Source: Cydia pomonella
Taxonomy: Eukaryota > Arthropoda > Insecta > Lepidoptera > Tortricidae
Direction: 5' to 3'
Assembly: GCF_033807575.1 (NCBI RefSeq)
Contig: NC_084722.1
Span: forward strand, 676,832-740,831
DNA: 64,000 nt
In this document: positions 1 through 8,880 of the stretch, in pieces
Layout of the letters: each line of letters begins with the position of its first letter
Numbering within the stretch: position 1 is the first letter of the stretch
Translations under genes and position numbers: made by a program
The notes under the pieces: model-generated
What the model was told of the DNA's origin: nothing
Databases searched by the model: none
Seen by the model: only the letters and a program-made list of their open reading frames with translations

Positions 1-33
1 TTTGAATTTAAATTGAATTGAATTGAATTGTTT
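1..33 (+). repeat. (AATTG)n tail, probable LINE 3' end cut by window edge
   Basis: Four to five AATTG-like pentamers open the window. Short tandem repeats of this kind form the 3' ends of several lepidopteran LINEs; the body would lie outside the window. This is inferred from composition only. Confidence 0.4.
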
Positions 34-68
34 AACGATGCGTCTCTTTAAGCTATTCTCTCACCTAA

Positions 69-495
69 CCTGTTGATCTCACCTTGTCACGATATCGACT
101 TATTTCCGCGTTGACCCTCGTTCAGGGACAACTCATGGACACAGTACAAGGACTCAAACAGTAAACTATCTTCGAACCGATATCAAACAATATAGTGTAT
201 AAGAGTTCCAAGTCGTTAACCTGTTGATCTAACCTTGTCACGATAATATCGACTTATTTCCGTGTTGACCCTCGTTCAGGAACAAGTCATGGGCACAGTA
301 CAAGGACTCCAACAGTAAACTATCTTCGAACCGATATCAAAAAATATAGTGTAAAAGAGTTCCAAGTCGTTAACCTGTTGATCTAACCTTGTCACGATAA
401 TATCGACTTACTTCCGCGTTGAACCTCGTTCAAGGGCGGCCAGTCAATGCATAAAGTAAGGACTCAAACAGTAAGCTATCTCCGAATAGATATAA
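69..495. repeat. Tandem repeat, about 3 copies of a ~152-bp unit
   Basis: The phrase CCTGTTGATCT begins at 69, 220 and 374, giving periods of 151 and 154. Each unit continues through CTTGTCACGAT, TCGACTTA, CGTTCA and a conserved GTAA(A/G)CTATCT. Copies one and two are closest; the third diverges in its second half (about 430-495). I recognise no coding content or known satellite name. Confidence 0.85.
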
Positions 496-544
496 ATAAA
501 TTTAAATACTGGATGATGGTTCAACCTTCAGTCAAATTTTGTGA

Positions 545-1098
545 CGGCTATCATACTTAGTAACTTTTATTATCAATGGGACCAATTCCGCAATCGCATA
601 TAAAATCGAGTTTTACCAACAATTTTTTGCTATTAATAGAGAGTTTGTCCATCTTTCTCTATGGTTGTGAGACATGGAATAAACGAGCAGATTTGTTCAA
701 GCGTATCAACGCGTTTGAGATGTGGTGTTGGCGTCGGCGTTTACGGATACCTTGGACAGCTATGCGTACTAATAAGTCCATATTGGAAGAGCTACACATA
801 AAACGCCGATTGTCAACAATATGCCAGGACCTAACTCTCATATACTTCGGACATCTCTCACGCCGCTCCCCGGATAGCCTAGAGAGAGTTATTATGACGG
901 GAAAAGTTGAAAGCACCAGACCTCAGGGCCCTTCCCCCTACTAGATGATGTGCTCAAATCACTGCACCTATGCTATTAAAACTGCACGAGGCCATGCGCT
1001 TGGCGAAGAATAGAAGCCTATGGAGAAATCTGGTCTTCAACAGAAGGATATGATGTCACGATCCTCACAATTGAGGGACCGACTGAAGCAGAAGGGAG
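545..1098 (+). pseudogene. RTE-like non-LTR retrotransposon, C-terminal remnant
   Basis: The open frame at 576-944 (122 codons) carries the C-terminal end of an endonuclease/reverse-transcriptase polyprotein: YGCETW, then a run with INAFEMWCWRR, RIPWTA, TNKSILEEL, FGHLSRR and VIMTGKVE. This order is what I know from insect RTE-type polyproteins just after the RT domain. The catalytic RT and endonuclease regions are absent (5' truncation). After the stop at 944 homologous coding sense seems to continue in other frames to about 1098 (a GRSP-like segment, then residues resembling the usual end), so frameshifts are present. The first Met is incidental. A SINE begins about a dozen bases downstream. 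It is non-functional. Family certainty is good, exact clade less so. Confidence 0.75.
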
Positions 1099-1110
1099 TT
1101 TTAATTAAAA

Positions 1111-1421
1111 GCGCTGGTGGCCTAGCGGTAATAGCGCGCGACTTGCAATCCGGAGGCCGCGGGTTCAAACCATGGCTCGTACCGAGTTATACATAACTTA
1201 TGTACGAAATATAATTTGATATTTACCAGTCGCTTTTCGGTAACGGAAAACCGGACTAATCGCAATAAGGACTAGTTTACCCTCTTGGTTGAAAGGTAAG
1301 ATGGCAGTCGCTTTCGTATAAACTAGTGCCTACGCCAATTCTCGGAATTAGTTTCCAAGAGGACCTCAGGCTCCCATGAGCCGTGGCATAAATGCCGGGA
1401 CAACGCGAGGAAGATGATGGA
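1111..1421 (+). mobile_element. tRNA-derived SINE, family A (nearly full length)
   Basis: A tRNA-like head has an A box (TGGCCTAGCGGTAAT) and a B box (GGGTTCAAACC). The body carries TTGATATTTACCAGTCGC, TTTCGTATAAACTAGTGCC and ends near GACAACGCGAGGAAGATGA. The same body recurs at 13188-13487, 29191-29250 and 53812-53949, with a head fragment near 41213. Pol III-transcribed SINEs are mobilised by a partner LINE. It lies just behind the RTE-like remnant. Confidence 0.85.
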
Positions 1422-1429
1422 TTGGGGGT

Positions 1430-2090
1430 TTTCATTTTAAAAATATTAACGGTAGAGCATTCGTGAGAAGTAATCGTACGTGGGATTACAGGGCTTGTCC
1501 AATGGCTAAGGACACGCTGTATAATATACCGGGTGTGGTCTGTAACAGGAGCAAAAATTTAAGCTGTAGGCTGTACTCCTCAAACTGACCAACATTTGTT
1601 CAGCGACTTTTAAAAAATAACTTTTATTTTGATTTTTAGAACATTTAAAGTTTATTCTAAGACGCAATGTATTGCGGATTTTGTTATGTTTAAAGCATGA
1701 CAAGCAACGTCAATTACACTAATGACAGCGTACGTTGAAGGAAATATTTAATTTGTATGAAAAAAGAGGAAGTATAAAGAATTCATAATTTTCAAAAATC
1801 GCCGAATAAATGTTGGTAAGTGTGATGAGTACAGCCAACAATTAAATTTATTGCTCGTATTACAGGCCATAATTATGTAGGTGTATAAACTTTGGTGTGA
1901 AGATATACTACTGTATATTCACCTACTCTGACCCAAGGGCTGCCCTACCTATAGGCCTTCACCTCTTATCCAGTATATTTTAACGGTAACAACCGTCACG
2001 AGAAATGAGAATAAAATGTGATTTAGTTCCTTTGACGGTTTGTTTTGATGAGTTTTTAAACGAAGTCAGTTGATCCGCTAAATGAAAAGA
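1430..2090. other. Gene-free stretch with terminal fragments of two dispersed repeats
   Basis: At 1445-1515 a segment containing TGTCCAATGGCTAAGG matches the segment at 39670-39750. Directly behind it (about 1515-1625) a piece beginning ACCGGGTGTGGTCTGTAAC resembles another common lepidopteran repeat end. Nothing coding is seen from 1625 to 2090. Confidence 0.5.
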
Positions 2091-2098
2091 GCGTTTAG

Positions 2099-2357
2099 CA
2101 TCGACATATATCTAAGGACAGGCTTTACGGTCAATAAGAATGGGGCCAGTACAGCGGTGTCACGCATACGAATTCGAGCCAATCGTGCAGTCTAACGCCA
2201 CAACGCGTTTGGTTGCTGAGTTCGCATCACGCGCGCGATTGATCGCAACTACGAGTAGTTGCGTTAGACTGCACGATTAGCCCGAATTCGTGAGTGACAC
2301 CACCGAACTAGCACGATTCTTAGTGCCTGTAAGACCGTCCTTAGATATATGTCAATG
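2099..2357. mobile_element. Foldback MITE with ~120-bp inverted arms and 8-bp TSD
   Basis: The left arm (from CATCGACATATATCTAAGGA at 2099) is matched in inverse by the right arm ending at 2357. Pairing continues inward through ATTCG and the shared ATCGTGCAGTCTAACGC to a short central region. Flanks GCGTTTAG (2091-2098) and GCATTTAG (2358-2365) look like an 8-bp target duplication with one mismatch, which fits hAT-type or similar 8-bp-TSD transposases. There is no internal ORF. Confidence 0.85.
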
Positions 2358-2365
2358 GCATTTAG

Positions 2366-2840
2366 TTTATAAATATGTTAGTTATTGTACACCATTGTTC
2401 CACAAATATGTTTTATTTATTTATTTTTCTTTTTCTTTCTTTTTCCTTATATAGTACTACAGTACCTAATTATGTACCTCTTCTTATTATTTTATATTGT
2501 AAACCTTTTATTGACGCCTTCAGTGCATCTAAATTTTATATAAACCAACCTTTTATTATATAACGTTTCCTTTAAGTTACAACAAGTGGAAGAGCGGTGT
2601 TCTCTTAACACAAGTATTTATAATACTTAAATAGAGGCGCCAGATCAGACTATTGTAATTAATTAAGATACTGAATAAATCATTTTTATTTTATTTATTA
2701 TTTATTTCTGCGCCAAGTTACTCTTTTGACATCTGGGATCGATTGAGGTCTCTTTCTCTGTTGACACTAACGTAGTCTCTATTTTAATCTCTGGATATGA
2801 ACATTACGGAAAATATTTTTGTGTAATTTGGTATATAACC
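2366..2840. other. Gene-free AT-rich stretch
   Basis: Poly-pyrimidine and TTTA-rich sequence with a TTTATTTATTATTTATTT-like run near 2690-2705. The open frame at 2375-2563 is low-complexity and unsupported. Confidence 0.4.
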
Positions 2841-2846
2841 ATAACC

Positions 2847-2986
2847 ACAGCAGCATTGGCAGTATGGTTCCATTTTTATCACTTGTCACTATGCCCGTCA
2901 CTTTCGCGCTTACCGCGCTTACATTCTTATTAGAACGGGACAGGCATGGTGACAAATGATAAAGAGCCGACAATTTTAGCCTTACT
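2847..2986 (-). mobile_element. Palindromic MITE family P, copy 1
   Basis: The core is an inverted pair: ATCACTTGTCACTATGCCC at about 2879 and GGCATGGTGACAAATGAT at about 2943, flanked by AGCGGTGGCA-like and CCTGTAAGGCTAAGATGG-like ends seen more clearly in the other copies. It is oriented opposite to copies 2-4. It is non-coding. Confidence 0.85.
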
Positions 2987-3373
2987 GAGCTATGCCCCTT
3001 CCCTTCATTTTATAATTATGATAAGGGTTAAGAGGGAAGTTTTTAATAATTAATAATAACTGTAATTGTAACTATAATTTTTAAATTGGTATGTAATGGG
3101 TTTATGCCTCAATAAATAGCATTTTATTTTATTTATTTATTCCACGTGATCATCCATAACAAAAGAGAAAACGTTTTAAATATGTTCCATTCACCATGAT
3201 TTTTTAGTATTATATTGGCACAATGAAAAACTGGGTTTGTAGGTTTTCCTTTTTTGAAGTGAAACTTCTTATGCGACTTCTAGCAAGGTTGCGTTAAACG
3301 TTTAACGCTATAATCGGTAACATAAAGTAGTAAGAGTTTGCTGTGATGAGTAAATTCGTCCATTAGCTCAGCC
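2987..3373. other. Gene-free AT-rich stretch before the tRNA-like locus
   Basis: Contains an AATAAATAGCATTTTATTTTA-like run at about 3110-3140 that could be a LINE tail. No gene is seen. The final bases (3364-3375) form a perfect tRNA A-box consensus, described with the tRNA-like feature. Confidence 0.4.
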
Positions 3374-3445
3374 GGTTACATGGTGTAAAGGTTAGTACTC
3401 TGGACTTTGAATCCAGCGATCCGAGTTCAAATCTCGGTGGAACCT
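3374..3445 (+). tRNA. tRNA-Gln (anticodon TTG), possibly a decayed copy
   Basis: A 72-nt cloverleaf can be drawn. The anticodon stem is CTGGA/TCCAG around loop CTTTGAA (anticodon TTG). The T arm is CCGAG-TTCAAAT-CTCGG. The acceptor 5' strand GGTTACA pairs with TGGAACC except at position 5 (A opposite G, where tRNA-Gln normally has C-G). The D stem has a G-T wobble, and the D loop has AAAGG where I would expect AATGG. A T5 run follows within a few bases (3451-3455), as for Pol III termination. A second perfect A box (TAGCTCAGCCGG, 3364-3375) overlaps the 5' end, as if the head of another tRNA had been joined on. It may be functional, or a recently mutated or chimeric pseudogene. Confidence 0.7.
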
Positions 3446-3520
3446 GACTTTTTGTATTTTTTCTTTTTATATTTTCTATTATAAAAATTAAATCTATTTT
3501 ATAAACCTTAATTTAAAACA

Positions 3521-3697
3521 AAAATTGTGCGTGGAGTCCCTCCGTATTTTAATTTATAATATTCATTAATAGATGACCCGGTGAACTTGGTATCACTTAC
3601 CTCTTAATATAAACCATATGTATTTTAGAGCATTATTTTCATCTCCACATTACGAAGTGCCACTTCTTCCGCGCGGAGGGACTCCACGCACAATTTT
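3521..3697. mobile_element. Short MITE with 24-bp perfect TIRs
   Basis: AAAATTGTGCGTGGAGTCCC at 3521 (24 bp in all) is repeated exactly in inverse at 3674-3697. The interior is AT-rich and non-coding. No clear target duplication was identified. Confidence 0.85.
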
Positions 3698-4430
3698 ATT
3701 TCTTTAATTTGCAAAACAAAAAAAATGTTAAGCGAAACATATGAACCTATAATATATTATGCTGAAGCGATCGACATCAAAATCAAAGTGATTTGTTAAG
3801 ATTTAGTTAGTGGAAAACGTTTTCTTCCGAAATGTAATTTCATAGAAAAAGTACCGTTATTTCGTTAGATTCAAAAAGCTATTCTTCCCTCTTAAACTAT
3901 AAAATAAAAGTATTGCAGAATACTGCGAAACTCTATATTAATTCTAAATATTGTAATTAATTGACTAAATTTGTAAATCTTCTTTTGACATTATCTGTTT
4001 CCATGTTATTTGTAATATTCTAGACATTATCTATTTTTCTAGCGTATAAGTGTTGGGGTAGTACTGTAAGCTTGCAGTGTATTTAAATAAATAAATAAAA
4101 TTAAAGAAAGCCTTAATCGGGAGATGTTTTCAATTACATCTACGATTGAAAACATCTTATTTCTTGGATTCTGCGGCGAGTCAACCATGTAATGATCAGG
4201 CCAAATCAAATCTGCTCTGAGCGAATCGCTATACATATAAGTGCAGTCGGCCAGAATATATACCAATCAAGAGAGATATTGGCTGAAATGAAAACTATTA
4301 TTTGATTTCACCGTATCATACACAAAGGTAATGATTTATAGGAATATTATTTTATCAAACATTGCTAATAACGATGATTAAATTCACTTCAAACCAAATA
4401 AGAAACGCTGTGGATCCGATGGTTTTTTTA
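3698..4430. other. Gene-free AT-rich stretch with a small hairpin
   Basis: A perfect 13-bp stem AGATGTTTTCAAT (4122-4134) pairs with 4145-4157 over a 10-nt loop. Just before it is a (AAAT)n run (4083-4100) like a LINE tail. Nothing else was recognised. Confidence 0.4.
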
Positions 4431-4485
4431 TACTACGTCGCTGGCAAACAAGCATACGGTCCGCCTGATGGTAAGTGGTTGCCCT
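4431..4485 (-). mobile_element. CR1-like LINE 3'-end fragment (CATCAGGCGG family)
   Basis: On the minus strand this reads through ACTTACCATCAGGCGGACC and GCTTGTTTGCCAGCG, the 3'-UTR motif of a CR1/jockey-type LINE whose coding end is visible at 17.6-18.7 kb. Only the 3' tail is left here, and MITE P copy 2 abuts it. Confidence 0.65.
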
Positions 4486-4612
4486 GTAAGGCTAAGATGG
4501 TCGGCTCTTTATCATTTGTCACCATGCCTGTCACGTTCTAACAAGTAAGTAAGCGCGAAAGTGACGGGCATATTGACAAGTGATAAAAATGGAACCATGC
4601 TGCCACCGCTGC
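4482..4612 (+). mobile_element. Palindromic MITE family P, copy 2
   Basis: Starts CCTGTAAGGCTAAGATGGTC, carries TCATTTGTCACCATGCC and its inverse partner GGCATATTGACAAGTGAT, and ends TGCCACCGCTG. It is non-coding. Confidence 0.88.
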
Positions 4613-4720
4613 TTTACTGTATAAAAGATCAACTCCCAGTTAGTTATCTAACCCTGCTATGCAAAAGTGTGCGTACATTTCTCGTTCAATTATTGAATTG
4701 TGACACGATCACTTTGATGG

Positions 4721-4850
4721 CCTGTAGGGCTATGATGGTCGGCTCTTTATCATTTGTCACCTTGCCTGTCACGTTCTAACAAGTATGTAAGTGCGATAGT
4801 GACGGGCATAGTGACAAGTGATATAAATGTAACCATGATGCCACCGCTGA
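4721..4850 (+). mobile_element. Palindromic MITE family P, copy 3
   Basis: Same structure as copy 2: starts CCTGTAGGGCTATGATGGTC and ends ATGCCACCGCTGA. Copies 2 and 3 lie in the same orientation 108 bp apart. Confidence 0.88.
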
Positions 4851-5098
4851 TGATACGTATATTTACATGTAAAATACATTTATTTCACTGATATTTTGGA
4901 TACAAATAACTGAAATTGGATGATTTTGGTAGAAAGCAGATCTGTCGTTTTTGTGCCGAAAGAATAAATAGTTTATCTATCCATTTAACGTAAATTCCAT
5001 ACAGAACGTCCATTTATTGGTAGAAGCTCTAACTTAACTCTTTACATGAGATCCAGCAGTCATATTTCATCTTTCAAGATATTATTCGGCATCCTTGC

Positions 5099-5140
5099 AC
5101 GGAATATTGGGATATGCAAGTGCATATCCCAATATTCCGT
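5099..5140. repeat. Perfect hairpin, 20-bp arms with 2-nt spacer
   Basis: ACGGAATATTGGGATATGCA (5099-5118) is followed by AG and its exact inverse complement (5121-5140). Such a tight cruciform-capable palindrome is unusual by chance. It has no A/B box or coding sense. Confidence 0.9.
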
Positions 5141-5246
5141 ATGAAGTTAGATCCGTAGATAAAGTTATCTAAGTAGCCACATTTTATTTTAGGATTTGAA
5201 GAGAGTTTGTGCATTGGCCAACCCGCTTATTCATAAAACTTTACGA

Positions 5247-5376
5247 GCCTCTAAGGCTAAGATAGTCAGCTCTTTATCATTTGTCACCATGTCTGTCACG
5301 TTTTAACATGTATGTTAGTGCGAAAGTGACGGGCATAGTGACAAGTGATAAAAATGGAGCCATGCTACCACCGCTG
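5247..5376 (+). mobile_element. Palindromic MITE family P, copy 4
   Basis: Starts CCTCTAAGGCTAAGATAGTC and ends ACCACCGCTG, with the diagnostic CATTTGTCACCATG and GTGACAAGTGAT pair. Confidence 0.87.
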
Positions 5377-5465
5377 AATTAGCTATGAATCGTTTGTCTT
5401 TATTTGTAATTTTGACTTATGTATTTATAAGAAAGGAATAAAACATTATTTAACTAAATCCGCAG

Positions 5466-5575
5466 TGTATTACTTGTCACTATATACCCGTCACTTTCGC
5501 GCTTACATACTTGTTAGAACGTGACAGACAAGGTGACAAATGATAAAGAGCTGACCATCATAGCCCTACAGGCCA
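5466..5575 (-). mobile_element. Palindromic MITE family P, copy 5 (truncated)
   Basis: Reverse-oriented copy reading CTTGTCACTATATACCC ... ACAAATGATAAAGAGCTGAC and ending CATAGCCCTACAGG. The end that normally carries CCACCGCTG is missing. Confidence 0.82.
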
Positions 5576-5726
5576 GTAATGTCTTTATGAATAATGCCAT
5601 AAGTAAATAATGTCATCCTTTTCAGTTATCTTTGAGGTGTAAATTTGTATTTCCTCAGTAACTGCTATAGAGACTTATATGTGTGCAATACACAGCTATA
5701 AGTATCTAGATCAATATTTTTTTATA

Positions 5727-5830
5727 ACACGACGGTGGCAAATGAGCATACGGCCCGCCTAATGTTAAGCAGTCACTGTAGCTTAAGTACGCTTGCAACT
5801 CAATGTTACATGGACGCCACGTCACCGAAG
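5727..5830 (-). mobile_element. CR1-like LINE 3'-end fragment
   Basis: GACGGTGGCAAATGAGCATA followed by CGGCCCGCCTAATGTTAAGC is the inverse of the CR1-like 3'-UTR motif seen intact at 17.6-18.7 kb. It is degraded beyond about 5800. Confidence 0.6.
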
Positions 5831-5981
5831 TGTCCAAACTGAAATTAAACTTTATGCATATGCACGTAGGTCTATGTTGCTTTGTGGTCTGTGAGTTCTG
5901 TGACGGATTAATCCGTCTTCGGCGTTGGACTTACGGAGCGGATATATAAAAACATGTACACTCCTTTTTTGAAGAACCCCA

Positions 5982-6131
5982 TAGAGTCAGACCAAGATAA
6001 GTTTGCAGCGATTTTGATAGCCCAGACTGTGCAAGTGTTAAGTAAACGTCATAATTTCATTGACGCTTGAAATAACACTTGTACTGTCTGGGCTGTCAAA
6101 TTCGCTGCCAAAATATCTTGGTCTGACTCTA
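5982..6131. mobile_element. MITE with TA target duplication, AGAGTCAGACCAAG ends
   Basis: TA (5982-5983) is followed by GAGTCAGACCAAGATA and mirrored by TATCTTGGTCTGACTC with TA at 6130-6131. The arms pair for roughly 60 bp (AGCGATTTTGATAGCCCAGA versus its inverse). TA duplication and structure indicate Tc1/mariner-type mobilisation. I recall near-identical elements from other moths. Confidence 0.9.
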
Positions 6132-6318
6132 CTGTAGACCCTCGGGAAACATTCGGGAATGCTTTGAACTTTCGTACTCATACACGGGCAATGACACCGA
6201 CACACGGTTTTAATCCATCTCAATGAGATGTCCGCCAGATGTGCTCATGACGTCAGCGTGCACTCGCAATCTTTAAGAGAGGGCTTAAACAAAGAAGACT
6301 TTTGGCCCGATTCAAACA

Positions 6319-6522
6319 TTAACCTTTTGAACGCCAAGAACACCTAAAGTCGTCGTTACTAGTCGTGCCCACAGCGCCAAAGACACCTATAGGTGTTATG
6401 GCGGACGCTGTCAAAGTAACCTTCACACTTTCGAGTAAGGTTTACTTTAGCTCGCATGCGCCCAGGACCTTGGCGTTTGAGTAATGTTTGTGTTTATGAC
6501 ATAAAGCGTTCAGAAGGTTAAA
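6319..6522. mobile_element. TTAA-flanked MITE (piggyBac-like)
   Basis: TTAACCTTTTGAACGC (6319) is mirrored by GCGTTCAGAAGGTTAA (ending 6522), one mismatch. A secondary inner pair (ACGCCAAG/CTTGGCGT) also exists. TTAA at both tips fits piggyBac-type target choice. No ORF is present. Confidence 0.82.
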
Positions 6523-6642
6523 ATACATCAAATATTAGATACGATATTGATCGGATATGTCACTTTGAAACGACTGGCTACATTGCTCTGAAAATGTCCT
6601 ATACTATTTATTTATTTATTATTTCCGCACCAAAAACTATCA

Positions 6643-6833
6643 GTACCCCTAGTGTAAATTTAGTCGATAGCGAAACGTGACGTACGCGTTTGCGTTAAGT
6701 CTCATTTTGTATGGGTTTTTGAACAGCGCGCCAAGCGGGACGTTTTGGAAAGTCAAAAATCTCATACAAAATGACACTTAACGCAAACGCGTACGTCACG
6801 TTTCGCTGTCGAAAATATTTACACTAGGGGTAC
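6643..6833. mobile_element. TACCCCTAGTGTAAAT MITE, copy 1
   Basis: GTACCCCTAGTGTAAATTTA (6643) is inverted at the right end (ATTTACACTAGGGGTAC to 6833). The arms extend inward across AACGTGACGTACGCGTTTGC to a short centre. TA lies at the tips. A second copy is at 60515-60713. Confidence 0.92.
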
Positions 6834-7555
6834 AGGTATGTTAATAACAGCTGGAGTCTGTTAGTGCGTCAAAGGTGCCAACATAATGCCACATTACTTA
6901 GCAAGGGAGTAAAGCAACGCATTTTCTCACAAAGCCCACGTAAAGATGTATCGTGGAGCACGTCCCGGCGCTATTATCTTGGGCTTACAGAAGAAAATGG
7001 GATAAGTAAGGTAAAATGTTAACTGGAAATGGGAATAAAAATATCTGTTGCTAAGAAATGGAACACAGTAGAGATTTCCTACTCAGCTTGGGTATTTTAA
7101 TAGTATGTGCAACGAGGGGGGTTAGTGAAATTTTGGATAGTGGAATTTTCGAGGGTGGTAATTCGAGAGAGCCGCAGGCTGGAGGGAATTAAAGACCCGA
7201 GGTTGTAATATTCTTACACCCGCAATTATATACAATGTTTTTCATCACACCTGCGAAGAAAAAAATATACTTGAAGTGAAATAATTCTTAAATACGGTAA
7301 CATATCAAACATTCGTCCGCCATTTAGTAATTTCTTGACAGGTTAGGCATCGAAGGCAGCCACGATTGAAAATTACACAACGAATAACCCGACCAAATTA
7401 CGTAGGTTATTTTTGGTATGTTGTCAAGGATTTTAAAACGTGTTTTTAATTTTGTCGCATTGCGTATGTTCTTTCTCTTACGGGCGCACGTGTATAGCAC
7501 ATCTAGTTGATCTTACCATATATGTTAGTTTCATATAAAATGTAAGAGATATCTT
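6834..7555. other. Gene-free stretch with one degraded dispersed repeat
   Basis: Between about 7118 and 7275 are segments (GAGCCGCAGGCTGGAGGGAA, TTTTTCATCACACCTGCGAA) that resemble the ends of the element at 20582-21503. The remainder is unrecognised. Confidence 0.4.
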
Positions 7556-7557
7556 GT

Positions 7558-8880
7558 AATTGAGAACGACCCCGACGTGGTTGTGCCCGGACGGGGTGTC
7601 CTCATTCGATGACGCTTTGAGAGACACAATGGAGGCTTTACTCAACGTGTCCCTTTCTAGTGACCAGTGGAGTCAGGCGTCTTTGCCCATTCGTTATGGG
7701 GGCTTAGGTTTAAGGCGCGCGGGGGATGTGGGTTTGCCAGCGTTTCTTGCGTCGGCGCACGGAGTGGCTGGTCTTGTCTCTAGAATTTTAAATTACCATG
7801 GAGATGGGGTCACCATTCCGTTTGTTGATGATGCACTGGCGCGGTGGAGGACCCATTTCCCATCGGCGACATTGCCCGAAGCTCCGCAGGTCCAGCGGGC
7901 ATGGGACAACGTGGGGGCCAAGGAAACGCTGGCGCGGCTCATTGGTGCGGCCACAGGGGTGGACTTAGCTAGACTCCGTTCGGTGTCGAGGGCAGATGCG
8001 GGGGTGTGGCTGCAGGCTCTGCCTGCTCCTCACTTTGGAACTCTCCTGGACAGCGACTCAATGCGTGTGGCAGTGGCGCTCCGCCTGGGATGCGATGTTT
8101 GTGAACCTCATAGATGCATCTGCGGCTCCATGGTGGAAGCGAATGGTCATCACGCATTGAGTTGTTGTCGCTGTGCGGGAAGGTTTCCGCGTCACCATGC
8201 ACTCAATGATATCGTTCGGAGGGCCTTAATTTCCGCCAATATCCCTTGTGTGCTTGAACCGCCGGGTCTCTGTCGAAGGGATGGAAAAAGGCCCGACGGC
8301 TTAACTTTGGTCCCTTGGGAGAAGGGCAAGTGCCTGTTGTGGGACGCCACGTGCGTCAGCACTTTTGCCGCCTCGCACCTCAGCCGTACGGTGCATACAG
8401 CGGGGGCCGCTGCGGAATGTGCTGCAGCGAGAAAGCATGACAAATATTCGGCCCTACTTAATAATTATTACTTTATCCCCTTGGCTTGTGAGACGACAGG
8501 GTGCTGGGGGGTGGAAGCTATGGATTTTATAAGGGAGATAGGGCGGCGAGCTAGGGAGAGGGGGTGTGATGCCCGCGTGGGTTCTTTCCTGGCGCAAAGG
8601 CTATCCATCGCAATTCAACGCGGTAACGCAGCGAGTGTGATGGGCACCTTTGCGCCGGGAACAACTCGCGGGGGCCTCTTTGAGTAGTTTGTTAGTTTTA
8701 GTTTAGCTTAAGCTTAATTTGTACTGTATGACATCATTATCTATTGACGTAATATTTAGAGTGTATTTAAACAAATCGTATCTAACATAGTTTTAATTTT
8801 AAGTTCCTGCATGTACAATATGTTTTACTAACCTTTTATAGATTTCTGTAGTCCGAAATAAATGATTTTTATTTATTTAC
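7558..8880 (+). mobile_element. 5'-truncated non-LTR element (family Q) including 3' UTR
   Basis: Covers the 375-codon partial frame and about 190 bp of 3' UTR ending near TCCGAAATAAATGATTTTTA. The junction at about 7558, where GC-rich coding sequence starts abruptly, marks 5' truncation, typical of incomplete target-primed reverse transcription. Confidence 0.8.
7560..8687 (+). CDS. Non-LTR retrotransposon polyprotein, C-terminal 375 residues (5'-truncated)
   Basis: Longest intact plus-strand frame. It opens at a TTG codon at the truncation point, so no genuine start is present; the RT catalytic domain is missing. Residues 1-70 look like the RT thumb/connector (IRYGGLGLRRAGDVGLPAFL). A Cys/His cluster follows (C178, C181, C186, C188, H197/H198, C202), then R244-P245-D246 and W261-D262. 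That arrangement matches the zinc knuckle plus RPD...D signature of the restriction-like endonucleases that some non-LTR elements use to nick target DNA. The C-terminus has the family hallmark QRGNAAS (353-359) and ends GLFE. The absence of internal stops implies a fairly recent insertion. The GC-rich coding region contrasts with AT-rich flanks. I cannot place the clade (R2-like superfamily suspected). At least nine other fragments of related elements lie in this window. Confidence 0.85.
   Translation: MRTTPTWLCPDGVSSFDDALRDTMEALLNVSLSSDQWSQASLPIRYGGLGLRRAGDVGLPAFLASAHGVAGLVSRILNYHGDGVTIPFVDDALARWRTHFPSATLPEAPQVQRAWDNVGAKETLARLIGAATGVDLARLRSVSRADAGVWLQALPAPHFGTLLDSDSMRVAVALRLGCDVCEPHRCICGSMVEANGHHALSCCRCAGRFPRHHALNDIVRRALISANIPCVLEPPGLCRRDGKRPDGLTLVPWEKGKCLLWDATCVSTFAASHLSRTVHTAGAAAECAAARKHDKYSALLNNYYFIPLACETTGCWGVEAMDFIREIGRRARERGCDARVGSFLAQRLSIAIQRGNAASVMGTFAPGTTRGGLFE

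Noticed and set aside
7969..8443. Minus-strand frames of 77 and 83 codons
   Set aside because: Antisense shadows of the family Q coding frame.
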